Below are positions 1 through 8,150 of a DNA stretch of 64,000 bases, one piece after another. Source of the stretch: Methanolapillus ohkumae (lineage in GTDB: Archaea > Halobacteriota > Methanosarcinia > Methanosarcinales > Methanosarcinaceae). Where the stretch lies: the NCBI RefSeq assembly GCF_032594355.1, contig NZ_CP131061.1:62001-126000 (forward strand), given 5' to 3'. Below the pieces are notes generated by a model. That model made no database searches, had not been told where the DNA came from, and saw only the letters and a program-made list of their open reading frames with translations. A program made the position numbers and the translations under genes. Every line of letters begins with the position of its first letter. Within the stretch, counting starts at the first letter, position 1.

Positions 1-2019
1 GTAGCTGGAGCTGTTATAATCGGAAACCGTTCCGCGGATTTCGTATTTTCCGGGGTCGGTGTACTCAATGTAGGGCGCAAACCGCAGGGTGCTGCTGTCG
101 GCCACTTCGATTTTCATCTTTCCCATCAAGGTGACGTTGCTGCCGGCGCTCAAGCTGATGTCGTCATGGTTTTCCATTTCAATCCGGGAAGAGCTGACGC
201 TGGTAATTTCCATTTTGTCAATTTTGGTTCCGGTTTCGAGTTTGGTCACGTTGTCGGAAATTTGGAAAATTCCGTTAATGACAACGATGCTGCTTTCCGA
301 TCCTTGGAAGACGGAATCCACGTGAACGCGGACCAAAGTGAAATTTTTGTTTCCGAATTTCTTTTCAAAGGAGGCATTTTCGCCGGAGGGAACAATTGCG
401 GAGTCCATTTCTTTTCCATTCTTTTCCAGAATGAGACGGGCACTGCTTCCTTTCAAGTTGATTTGGTCGACTTTAATGGAGTATCCTTCTTCAAGCGCAA
501 TGTATTGTCCCATGTTGGCGTTGGTTTTTTGGTCACTGTCCATCAAGACTTTGGACAAATTCCCTTCCTTCATCATGCTTTCGCTGCTGTTGTAGCCGGC
601 AAAGTATTTGTCGCCCATGAATCCGACCACGTCGTAGCTGCCCCATTTGGTGTAGTTGTATTCGGTGGTGGAGGGAGTTGTCACGTATTTGATGTCGCCG
701 TCGTTGATGCTGCGGCCAATGTTGGAAATGGTCATGCTCTCATTGCCTTCGCCGGTATCCAAATTGTAATAGAATCCGGAGAAACTGCGGGCGTCCCAAG
801 TGTAGGTGGTGGGCATTCCGTCCGACCAGATGCGGTTTCCGGTGGAGCGTTCAGTGACGGTAATTTCCCATTTCAAAGTTTTGTTATTTGCGGGTGTTCC
901 ATTTTCAGTAATGAGTAACGTTAAATTGTATTTTCCGGTTGCATTGGTCTTCCAATCGAATTTGCTGGTTTTTGCATCGGTTGCATCACCGTTGGTCTCT
1001 GTTCCCGGAACAACTGTACCATTTTCATATTTGAGCGTCCAGTCAAAATCACAATCGACAAGAGTTTTTGCTTCCACCGTTATATTTTTATTGATTTCAA
1101 CGGAGAAATTTTCCTCTTTGTCTTGTGTTTTATTGTAATGGGTTACATTGTCAATAAGATCAGCGGCTGCGAGAGGTGTTTCTTTTTTAACAAACAATCC
1201 ATATCCTTCCGGCGTATTTCCTGTTGGATTTACACCCCGAGCCTCAAGAACATAAGTTTTTCCTGGAACTAAATTTGAAACGTTAATTTTATCTGTAGTT
1301 GCTGAAATCGTTTTGTCAGATTCTATTAGTGTTTCCGGTGTGGTTTTTTCATAAATATTGTAATTTACTTGGTTCCATCCATCAAAATCAGAAATTGACC
1401 AACTGATATTGTATTTGCTGGTGTTTCCTGCGTCTGTGCTGTTTGTTGATGTAATGTTCAAGATGTTTATATTAGAGGGATAATTAACCGTTGCATTCAG
1501 ACTGGTGTTATTGTTAGTATCTCTCAATCGATACACGATATCGTTTGTTGAAGGAACTGCTGCTCCTACGGAATCTTCGTAAAGAACCCAATTGGTTCCG
1601 TCCCAATATTGAAAAGTGGTGGATGGAGATATTTCCAGTTTAAATTTTGTATCGTTGCTTGATGATGTTGACTTAAGAGTTGTTGTTGAAATATCCAATA
1701 TTTTATTCGTCAACGATGTTGAATCCGTATCAACAGCAGCATCTATTACTGTAATTTTGTAATCTGTACCAACAGCAGCGTCTGTCACAGAATAAGTTAG
1801 GGCTGTTATCGGTGAACCCGTAATTTCCACATCGTTAATTTTTACAATATATTTACCATCAACATTATCGCCAGTCCAGCTCCATTTTATTGTTCCTGTA
1901 CCGTTGTTGTTATCTGTAATGTCATCCAGTTTTAAAACCGGAGCAGCAGCGCTTGCCATACCCGCCATCGCGAATAAAATCAAAAGCGCAATCATTGCTT
2001 TAAAGATCATTTTTTTCAT
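1..2019 (-). CDS. S-layer protein, 5' part (gene runs off the left edge)
   Basis: A reading frame of 673 codons is open to the window edge. It begins MKKMIFKAMIALLILF, a signal peptide ending near ASA|AAP at about residue 26. Residues ~27-120 and ~150-240 look like fibronectin-III-type beta domains, rich in Asn-x-Ser/Thr sequons. From about residue 400 the protein has the pattern of the Methanosarcina S-layer duplication domain (PF07752 type): IWSDGMPTTYTWDARSFSGF, then GEGNESMTIS and KWGSYDVVGFMGDKYFAGY. Known members form the protein cell envelope and carry two such domains and a C-terminal membrane anchor, so a second copy is expected outside the window. The start is chosen from GAGGG eight bases before the ATG. 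A TATA-like stretch lies at 2095-2104 on the same strand. The ORF-like frames on the opposite strand are mirror effects of this gene. Confidence 0.85.
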   Translation of the reverse strand, partial: MKKMIFKAMIALLILFAMAGMASAAAPVLKLDDITDNNNGTGTIKWSWTGDNVDGKYIVKINDVEITGSPITALTYSVTDAAVGTDYKITVIDAAVDTDSTSLTNKILDISTTTLKSTSSSNDTKFKLEISPSTTFQYWDGTNWVLYEDSVGAAVPSTNDIVYRLRDTNNNTSLNATVNYPSNINILNITSTNSTDAGNTSKYNISWSISDFDGWNQVNYNIYEKTTPETLIESDKTISATTDKINVSNLVPGKTYVLEARGVNPTGNTPEGYGLFVKKETPLAAADLIDNVTHYNKTQDKEENFSVEINKNITVEAKTLVDCDFDWTLKYENGTVVPGTETNGDATDAKTSKFDWKTNATGKYNLTLLITENGTPANNKTLKWEITVTERSTGNRIWSDGMPTTYTWDARSFSGFYYNLDTGEGNESMTISNIGRSINDGDIKYVTTPSTTEYNYTKWGSYDVVGFMGDKYFAGYNSSESMMKEGNLSKVLMDSDQKTNANMGQYIALEEGYSIKVDQINLKGSSARLILEKNGKEMDSAIVPSGENASFEKKFGNKNFTLVRVHVDSVFQGSESSIVVINGIFQISDNVTKLETGTKIDKMEITSVSSSRIEMENHDDISLSAGSNVTLMGKMKIEVADSSTLRFAPYIEYTDPGKYEIRGTVSDYNSSSY

Positions 2020-2260
2020 ATTCGTTCCCTCATTTTTGGTTTAAATCATAATCGTGATTTATAAACACTCAATAGATTATATTAATCTCCTGTTATTTAT
2101 ATATTTTTGATAAGATAGATATGGAATTAAGAAATGACAAAATATTAAATGTTGCCATAATAATTGTGAATTATCAATTTCATTATATTTAAGTTCCCAT
2201 ATTGGAAAATGAAAAGCGGAAATTGAGAAATATTTTTCCAAAAACCGATTTAGAAGAGTG

Positions 2261-3583
2261 TCATGGGTCTTTCCCGTAACCTCTTTTCAAAAGCGGTATT
2301 TGTTGTTCTTTGCCATTTTCATTTGTTTTTAAAAGAATCTCGTTTCCGGCAACCGCTTTTCCTATCACACTGAATAAACAGGGGAAACGGCCGGATTTTC
2401 CGAAATTTTGGCCCAATCGGGATTGAGATTGGGATTGAAATTGAGAACCGGAACCGAAACCGGAATCGAAACTGAAATCGGAACCGAAATCAGCATTGAA
2501 TTTGTCAAAAGCTTCCTCAACCAAATGCAATTTGTCGGGGGAAACCGTAAATAAGAGTTCATAATCGCCGCCGATGTAAAGCGCTTTTTCAAGAAGTTCT
2601 TTTTGAATTTTCGCCGGGGACGATGTGGATTTGGATAATAATTGAAACAAAACGTGAAAGGCTTCTTCTTCCATCGGAATCTTGTTCGCGTCCACAATAA
2701 AGCCGACACCGGACATTTTCGCAAGTTCGTGAACGGAAACCGCAAGACCGTCGCTTGTGTCCATCATGGATGTAAGGGCTCCTGTTTTTGAAAGAAGCCG
2801 GCCTTCAAAAACACGCGGGAACGGCTCGGTTAAATTTTTCAAAAAGGAAGGGCTCGCGTCTATTTTTGGCTTTAATTTTGATTTTGTTTTCCTCTTGTCG
2901 TTGTTTTTGGACTTATCTTTTTTGACCGGCGCATCCGATTCTAAAAGAACGTCAAGCGCAACCGCGGCGGAGCCGCAATATCCGGTCACGCACAACAAAT
3001 CTCCGGGCTTTGCATTTTTGCGGTAGACAATTTGATTGTTATCGGAAACACCGACTACCGTTCCGGTCACCCGGACCTCTTCACAAAATTCGGTGTCGCC
3101 GCCGATGACTTCGGCACCAAACAAAGAAACACAGTCTTGAATTCCGGCCGCCAATTCTTTAGCATTTTCTAATGAAGAAACGGGGGGAAGACCAACTGCC
3201 GCTAAAAACGCGATTGGGTTTGCACCCATCGCAGCCACATCACTCAAATTAACAGCAGCCGACATCCATCCCATTTGCCAAAAAGTCATTGACGGCGGAA
3301 AATCTGTTTTTTGGCGAACGGAATCCGTACTCAAAACAAGAGATTTGTTTCCAAATTCAGGCATAGCTGGCTTTGAATGTGGAGAAAATGGGGAAGATGG
3401 AGAAGATGAAGAATTCAAAGAATCGGAAAAAAAAGACAAATCGATTGCTGCGCAATCGTCCGATTCTGAACCGGAAAGAAGGGGCTTTTTAGACATTAAA
3501 AAAACGTCGGAAAAAGCATCAATTAATTTTTCTTCGGTGACTTGTTGAGATAAATCTGTTTTTTTAGGGGATTTTTTACTCAT
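2261..3583 (-). CDS. thiL: Thiamine-monophosphate kinase with low-complexity insertions
   Basis: Phosphorylates thiamine monophosphate to thiamine diphosphate with ATP, in the cytosol. ThiL/PurM-fold motifs are clear: LVLSTDSVRQ, AAVNLSDVAAMGANP (Mg-binding Asp region), GGDTEF, PGDLLCVTG, MDTSDGLAVSVHELA and GGDYELLF. The frame is 443 codons from a possible first ATG at 3592, but GGTGA lies five bases before the ATG at 3583, so that start is preferred (440 residues). Relatives are about 320-340 residues. The excess is in three simple-sequence insertions (numbered from 3592): Ser/Pro-rich at residues ~58-76, Lys-rich at ~222-243, and Ser/Gln/Phe/Gly-rich at ~370-392. All lie between conserved blocks, so the enzyme should still fold. 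Ends in TGA. Confidence 0.9.
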   Translation of the reverse strand: MSKKSPKKTDLSQQVTEEKLIDAFSDVFLMSKKPLLSGSESDDCAAIDLSFFSDSLNSSSSPSSPFSPHSKPAMPEFGNKSLVLSTDSVRQKTDFPPSMTFWQMGWMSAAVNLSDVAAMGANPIAFLAAVGLPPVSSLENAKELAAGIQDCVSLFGAEVIGGDTEFCEEVRVTGTVVGVSDNNQIVYRKNAKPGDLLCVTGYCGSAAVALDVLLESDAPVKKDKSKNNDKRKTKSKLKPKIDASPSFLKNLTEPFPRVFEGRLLSKTGALTSMMDTSDGLAVSVHELAKMSGVGFIVDANKIPMEEEAFHVLFQLLSKSTSSPAKIQKELLEKALYIGGDYELLFTVSPDKLHLVEEAFDKFNADFGSDFSFDSGFGSGSQFQSQSQSRLGQNFGKSGRFPCLFSVIGKAVAGNEILLKTNENGKEQQIPLLKRGYGKDP

Positions 3584-3592
3584 ATTCATCAC

Positions 3593-4633
3593 CGGCTGAA
3601 ATAAAAAAGTAAGGAAATAGGAAAATCAGGAAATAAACGGAAGAATTCAAGTGCTGTAAATGTTTTGTAAACTTTTTTTTCAAATATAGTTTACATAAAT
3701 CCATTTTATTTATATATTGCGTTTTGTGGCATGCCGGCAAATGCAAATAAATCAATAAATAATGCCAGCTGAATGAAGTATTACAATTGATTGAAGAATT
3801 ATAATTGATTGAAGGTATAATTGATTGAGAGGTTCACATTGAATAAAATATTAATCAAATGAAATAAAGACTTAGATGGGAAAAAACATGTTGTGCCGTT
3901 TTTTAAAAGGCAACAGCACAACAATCCGATTAAAATTGTTTTTTCAGCGGTCCACTTATCTTTTTTCCGCCTCATTTCAGCTTTCATATTTTGGGACGTT
4001 TTTAAAACCGAAAAACAACAAATTTTAAGATCCCGTTATTAAACGACGGCAATTTTCCCATACGCCATTTTGCCGAATTGTTTTAGTTTTGTTTTGATTT
4101 CGTTTTTTCGTTTTTATTTTGATTCGAGGTTTTTGGATGACATTTCATGGATACATATTTAGTAGATACGTATTTGGTGAATACATATTTGGTGGATACG
4201 TATTTTAGGTAATTTATTGTGCTATTTTCATAGCAAGGCGTATGGGATTTTTATCCATGTATTTTTCATTTATTCGTCCATATCGTTTTTGTTGAATTGG
4301 GGTTTTCGGGGTCGTTTTTGAAAAAAACCGTTTCGAATGGGTTTTAGTAGTTTTATGGAATCGATTCATGAAAAATACATGAATTATTCGGGATAAAAGG
4401 TAAAAAGTGTCGATGATATATAGCCTTTATTTTAACTACAATTTTAATTGAAGTCATCTACCAATACTTATTTTTTTAAAGAAATCGGCGGTTGATTTCA
4501 AATATATTATTCAAATTATGTAAATTGTATATATTTTATTGTAAAAATGTTGCCGCTTTCAGTTTTATTGATTTCACTCTAACTTGTATCTTGTTGATTT
4601 GCTTTTATTTTATATTTTGAAGACAAATCTTTG
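3593..4633. other. Long AT-rich intergenic region
   Basis: About 1 kb with no gene I can support. The only longer frame (3799-3987, minus) has no family resemblance and no ribosome binding site. The region holds a 15-bp tandem repeat (4152-4211) flanked by an 11-bp inverted pair, CCCATACGCC at 4057-4066 and GGCGTATGGG at 4237-4246 (the eleventh base lies outside each). A small structured RNA cannot be excluded. Confidence 0.5.
4152..4211. repeat. 15-bp tandem repeat, 4 units
   Basis: Four head-to-tail units of about TACGTATTTGGTGAA with alternating C/T and A/G differences. It lies inside the long intergenic region and within the loop formed by the inverted pair 4057-4066/4237-4246. Confidence 0.85.
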
Positions 4634-5464
4634 TTAAAAAATTTCCTTTTGTCCTTCTTCTTCGGTTCGGGTAAAAACAGGAACATTTTTTAAATATTTT
4701 TTGGCAACATTTGCCAGGCCGGTCATTTCTTCCGGTTCAAATGAGCGTGTTTTTTTCAAAACAGGATCCGACGCGTTTTTGCCGTTTCCCTGTTGGAGAA
4801 CGTAAGTCAATTTAGTTTTTCCGTTCAAGTTTTCGTCCATCCACGCCGCAATTTTTGAAATATCCTCCGGGCTGCCGACTAAACCCGGAAAAACGGTTGT
4901 TTTGATTTCCAATTCAATGTCGGATTCATCAATTAAACGGAGTGTTTTTTGAATATTCTCAATGACCGGCTTGTCCGATGGAGTATTTTCCAAGGGACCG
5001 AGAGTCGATTTTAAAGTCGGGGTTGGAATGGATTTTGTTGGTTCCGGATTCAGACCAATGACTTTCATATAAAAAGCCGGTTCAAACGGTGCCTTGATGT
5101 CGACAAAAATTTTATCCGCCAGTTTTTTTTCAAGAAGAGATGCTACAGCCTTTGGAAAATATCCGTTTGTATGAATCCCAACCAAAAGGCCGTTTTCCTT
5201 TGCGATTTTTGCAATTTCTTCGACTTCAGCGGCCTGCAATAAAGGTTCTCCCCCTAAGAAAACAACGGCAGAAACAAACGGTTTTGATCCGGCAATTCTC
5301 TTTTGAACCAAATCCATGTCAACCGGATTCTTTTTTTCAATCAGATCAAAATTATGACAGTAAGGGCAGCGAAAAGAGCATCCGTTAAAAAAAACAACAA
5401 CTGACGAACGCCCATGCCAATCCACCGTTGACAACGGGACAATTCCTCCGATATTCGCTTGCAT
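4634..5464 (-). CDS. nrdG: Anaerobic ribonucleoside-triphosphate reductase activating protein (radical SAM)
   Basis: The protein has the radical-SAM cluster motif CSFRCPYC (Cys29, Cys33, Cys36) close to the N-terminus, a GGEP motif (FLGGEPLLQ, ~69-72) that binds the methionine part of S-adenosylmethionine, and the opening GGIVPLSTVDWHGRSS typical of the NrdG2-type activases of archaea (TIGR02495 type). Such proteins generate the glycyl radical on the class III ribonucleotide reductase. No nrdD is in the window, so the partner is inferred. Residues ~140-166 form a Pro/Thr/Ser-rich insertion, similar in kind to those in ThiL. No clear Shine-Dalgarno sequence precedes the ATG. Ends in TAA. A different glycyl-radical activase or a pyruvate-formate-lyase activase-like role remains possible. 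Confidence 0.78.
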   Translation of the reverse strand: MQANIGGIVPLSTVDWHGRSSVVVFFNGCSFRCPYCHNFDLIEKKNPVDMDLVQKRIAGSKPFVSAVVFLGGEPLLQAAEVEEIAKIAKENGLLVGIHTNGYFPKAVASLLEKKLADKIFVDIKAPFEPAFYMKVIGLNPEPTKSIPTPTLKSTLGPLENTPSDKPVIENIQKTLRLIDESDIELEIKTTVFPGLVGSPEDISKIAAWMDENLNGKTKLTYVLQQGNGKNASDPVLKKTRSFEPEEMTGLANVAKKYLKNVPVFTRTEEEGQKEIF

Positions 5465-5536
5465 GAAAAATAAATAGGAATCGTTGATATTTGAACATAT
5501 TTGAAATAAACAATGAAAAAAGGGTTTATGGATTAA

Positions 5537-5698
5537 TTTAATAATCAGAACTTAGGAGATTGAAAGTCTGTATTTTTTTCAAAAACTGTTCGTCTGGCAT
5601 AAGTTAAAATCAGATCTCAGAGAAATTGAAATGTGGTTTTTTGGTAGTGTCGTGTCAGCTGTACCATTGTTAAAATCAGATTTTAGAGAAATAAAAAT
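5537..5698 (+). CRISPR. Decayed mini-CRISPR: three degenerate repeats, two 36-nt spacers
   Basis: Three copies resembling the reverse complement of the main array repeat lie at 5537-5566, 5603-5632 and 5669-5698, exactly 66 bp apart. This is the period of the main array. The second copy starts GTTAAAATCAGATCTCAGAG and ends AAATTGAAAT. The third is the most decayed (ends AATAAAAAT) and corresponds to the degenerate terminal repeat of the main array (29606-29635). The two spacers (5567-5602, 5633-5668) do not match the spacers next to the terminal repeat of the main array. The crRNA sense strand is plus, running toward the RHH gene 5729-6052, which faces it. No cas genes or convincing leader adjoin it, so this looks like an old orphan locus. 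Confidence 0.8.
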
Positions 5699-5728
5699 GC
5701 TGAAAAATCGAAAAGAAAAATAATTTAA

Positions 5729-6052
5729 TTACTTAAATCTCATGCTTTTCATTTTGTTTTGTCTTTCTTTCATTTCGTTTTCTTTTAATTCTTTATCTTT
5801 CATTTCCGCATAATACAGAGTGATTTGCTCTCGGACGACTTCCTCGATCATTTCCCGATCCATTCCGAAGGACAAATTTCCCGGAGGTTTCCCCAAATTT
5901 TTCAAATAATCGGAAACGGCTTGGTTTAAAAAATCGGAAACACTGGCGAATTCACCGTCCTTAACAAGTTCATCAATCCTCTTTTTGTTGGTCGGATTAA
6001 TGGTTCCGCTAATGACCGGTTTTCTTCGAGTATATTCTTTTGTCATTGGCAC
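5729..6052 (-). CDS. Ribbon-helix-helix DNA-binding protein, copy 1
   Basis: 107 residues. The N-terminal ~55 residues match the ribbon-helix-helix (CopG/Arc-like) pattern: a beta strand KPVISGTINP, then helices NKKRIDELV and SVSDFLNQAVSDYLKNL. The C-terminal half is a charged helix (EMKDKELKENEMKERQ). By my count it is identical at 88 of 107 positions to the protein at 29257-29580. Both genes sit beside the distal end of a CRISPR array and face it. The drawn start is GTG; an ATG two codons later is possible. The conserved upstream strip (6060-6088 here) carries GTTTCAATC followed by an imperfect palindrome around AGATTTAAAATCT, a plausible operator. Target genes are unknown. Ends in TAA. Confidence 0.85.
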   Translation of the reverse strand: MPMTKEYTRRKPVISGTINPTNKKRIDELVKDGEFASVSDFLNQAVSDYLKNLGKPPGNLSFGMDREMIEEVVREQITLYYAEMKDKELKENEMKERQNKMKSMRFK

Positions 6053-6313
6053 ATAATCCGCTAAAAAGATTTTAAATCTGATTGAAACAACTGTCTACTC
6101 ATTGTATACGTCTTTAAAAATTAAATTGTAAAACAATTTAATTTTTTAAAAATCGAAAATCTCAAAGATTTCAACATTTATCATCAAAACAGTTAATTAA
6201 GACGAAACACTTTCTTTTGCAAATAATCCATCACATTTTTTTAATTTTTTCATACATTATTTTTTCAAAATTTTTAATTTTTCAAAAATATCAGAGATCA
6301 GGCAAGGAAAAAT

Positions 6314-7177
6314 ATGACAGATATTCCCAAAAACCATCCCCGTTACGAATCTTTACTGGCCCGTGAAAAAATCGTTTCCGGAGTTGAGCGCGGAATCACC
6401 AGCCCGCAAGGACTGACTGCTCAAGGACGCGGTGAAGCCTTTGATTATTTGATTGGCGAAAAAACAACAGACAGCGCCCGTCATGCAGAAATGGTGGCAA
6501 CCGCCCTTTTGCTTTTGGCGGAAAAACCCGTTATTTCCGTGAATGGAAACACTGCTGCACTTGTTCCCGAAGAATTAGTACAACTCTCAGAACTGGTCGG
6601 CGCAAAACTTGAGGTGAATCTTTTCCACCGGACACCCGAGCGCGTCAAAAAAATTGCGGACGAACTCAAAAAATATGGCGCGACTTGCGTTTTAGGAGAA
6701 AATGCTGAACCTCTTTTGAATTTATCTCATGAACGCTCTAAAGTGGAGCGGGAAGGAATTTTTGCGGCGGATGTTGTTTTTGTGCCGCTTGAGGACGGCG
6801 ACCGCTGCCAAGCACTGACCGACTTGGAAAAATTGGTGATTGCAGTGGATTTAAATCCGCTTTCCCGAACCGCTAAAACAGCGCAGGTGAGCATTGTTGA
6901 TAACATTACCCGCGTGGTTTCCAATATGATTCAAATGATTCCGGAACTAACCCTTCAAAGCGAGGATGAACTTTGGGAAATCATTGGAGAATTTGACAAC
7001 AAAGCCGCCTTGGCTGACGCTATGGAAGAAATGAAAGAACATCTTTTCGAAAAACAAAACGAACTCTTGGGAACCACACCGGTTGAGCCGACCCCCGAAG
7101 AACTCGAAGAAATGGAAGAGCGGGAAGAAAAAAGAAGAAAAATTATGATGCGTGGCGCAGATTTGATGATGGAATGA
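6314..7177 (+). CDS. 4-phosphopantoate--beta-alanine ligase (archaeal phosphopantothenate synthetase)
   Basis: Joins phosphopantoate and beta-alanine with ATP in the archaeal coenzyme A pathway. The start IPKNHPRYESLLAREKIVSG and the block LTAQGRGEAFDYLIGEKT are signatures of this family (formerly DUF137, COG1701). Further blocks are FHRTPERVKKIADEL, ADVVFVPLEDGDR, VIAVDLNPLSRTA and ITRVVSNMI. The C-terminal 40 residues form an acidic/charged tail (EELEEMEEREEKRRKIMM). AAGGA precedes the ATG by six bases. Ends in TGA. It is followed 61 bp later by the HD-domain gene on the same strand. Confidence 0.9.
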   Translation: MTDIPKNHPRYESLLAREKIVSGVERGITSPQGLTAQGRGEAFDYLIGEKTTDSARHAEMVATALLLLAEKPVISVNGNTAALVPEELVQLSELVGAKLEVNLFHRTPERVKKIADELKKYGATCVLGENAEPLLNLSHERSKVEREGIFAADVVFVPLEDGDRCQALTDLEKLVIAVDLNPLSRTAKTAQVSIVDNITRVVSNMIQMIPELTLQSEDELWEIIGEFDNKAALADAMEEMKEHLFEKQNELLGTTPVEPTPEELEEMEEREEKRRKIMMRGADLMME

Positions 7178-7238
7178 AATAAAAGTGAAAATAAAAACAA
7201 GCACAAAATGAAATAAAAATGTAACCGTTTGTGAAAAT

Positions 7239-7919
7239 ATGACCATCCTATCCGCCACGGAAAATTTTATTATTGAAGACACACGCCATTTTATGGTTCA
7301 AATTCTGGGTCAGGAAACAACATCTCATGATATCGGCCATGTCTTTCGCGTTGAAAAAATGGCCCTCCATCTTCAAAAGTATGAAGGCGGAGAAATTTTC
7401 ACGCTTCGATTGGCATCTCTTTTGCATGATATCGGAACGCCGAAAGAAAACAAATTGGGTGGAGACCATGCTGTTTACGGGTCGGAGATGGCCTTTGATT
7501 TCCTGAAAGAGGAACAGCGCAAATATCCGGATGTGCTTTCCGATTTTCAAATTGAGAAAGTTTGCAGCATGATTTTGTCTCATCGGTTCAGTTCCGGCTC
7601 AAAGCCGGAAATGATAGAGGCACAAATATTACAAGATGCCGATCGGCTGGATGCGTTAGGGGCTGTCGGTGTTTTTCGATCTATTTATTCTATGGGGTCG
7701 CTTCGGATGCTGAAAAATTTGGCCGGAGTTGACAAAGGCAATTCCAAAAAAACAGTTTATGAAAAAGATCCGATCGATGGATTTTATGCGTACATGTGCT
7801 ACAAACCGCAAGAAATTCCCAACCGGCTGAATACGAATACCGCAAAAGAAATCGCAAGAGAGAGGCTGAAATTTATGGAAAACTTTGAAAAAAAGTTGCG
7901 GAACGAAACAACAATTTGA
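7239..7919 (+). CDS. HD-domain metal-dependent phosphohydrolase
   Basis: 226 residues. HD-superfamily metal ligands are seen in order: SHDIGH (His30-Asp31, His34), LLHDIGTPK (His63-Asp64), GGDHAVYGSEMA (His77), ILSHRF (His115) and LQDADRLDALG (Asp133/Asp135). The layout matches the small stand-alone HD hydrolases (YedJ/COG1418-like) that act on nucleotides or small phosphate esters. The natural substrate cannot be read from the sequence. It follows the pantothenate synthetase gene on the same strand and may share its transcript. Ends in TGA. Confidence 0.82.
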   Translation: MTILSATENFIIEDTRHFMVQILGQETTSHDIGHVFRVEKMALHLQKYEGGEIFTLRLASLLHDIGTPKENKLGGDHAVYGSEMAFDFLKEEQRKYPDVLSDFQIEKVCSMILSHRFSSGSKPEMIEAQILQDADRLDALGAVGVFRSIYSMGSLRMLKNLAGVDKGNSKKTVYEKDPIDGFYAYMCYKPQEIPNRLNTNTAKEIARERLKFMENFEKKLRNETTI

Positions 7920-8150
7920 GTTATTTTTTCAAAAATAAAAATTTCTTTGTTGGATTTTTGGGTGGCTATAACTATTTTATTGTGGTAAGGTTGAGGTATC
8001 TGTTTGCTGTTTTTGTTTACTGTTTTTGTTTACTGTTTTATTTTTTGAGTCATTGGTTCCATTTATTTCTAAACATATCTAAATATAATTACAAATTCTA
8101 TCTCCGCTTCTGGAATAATATTAAATATGTTCGGATAGATTTTCTTCACT

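Noticed and set aside
166..918. 250-codon open frame on the plus strand
   Set aside because: It mirrors the S-layer gene on the other strand. The minus frame has a signal peptide, a ribosome binding site and S-layer domains.
3799..3987. 62-codon frame in the long intergenic region
   Set aside because: No ribosome binding site, no family pattern and a residue mix like random AT-rich DNA.
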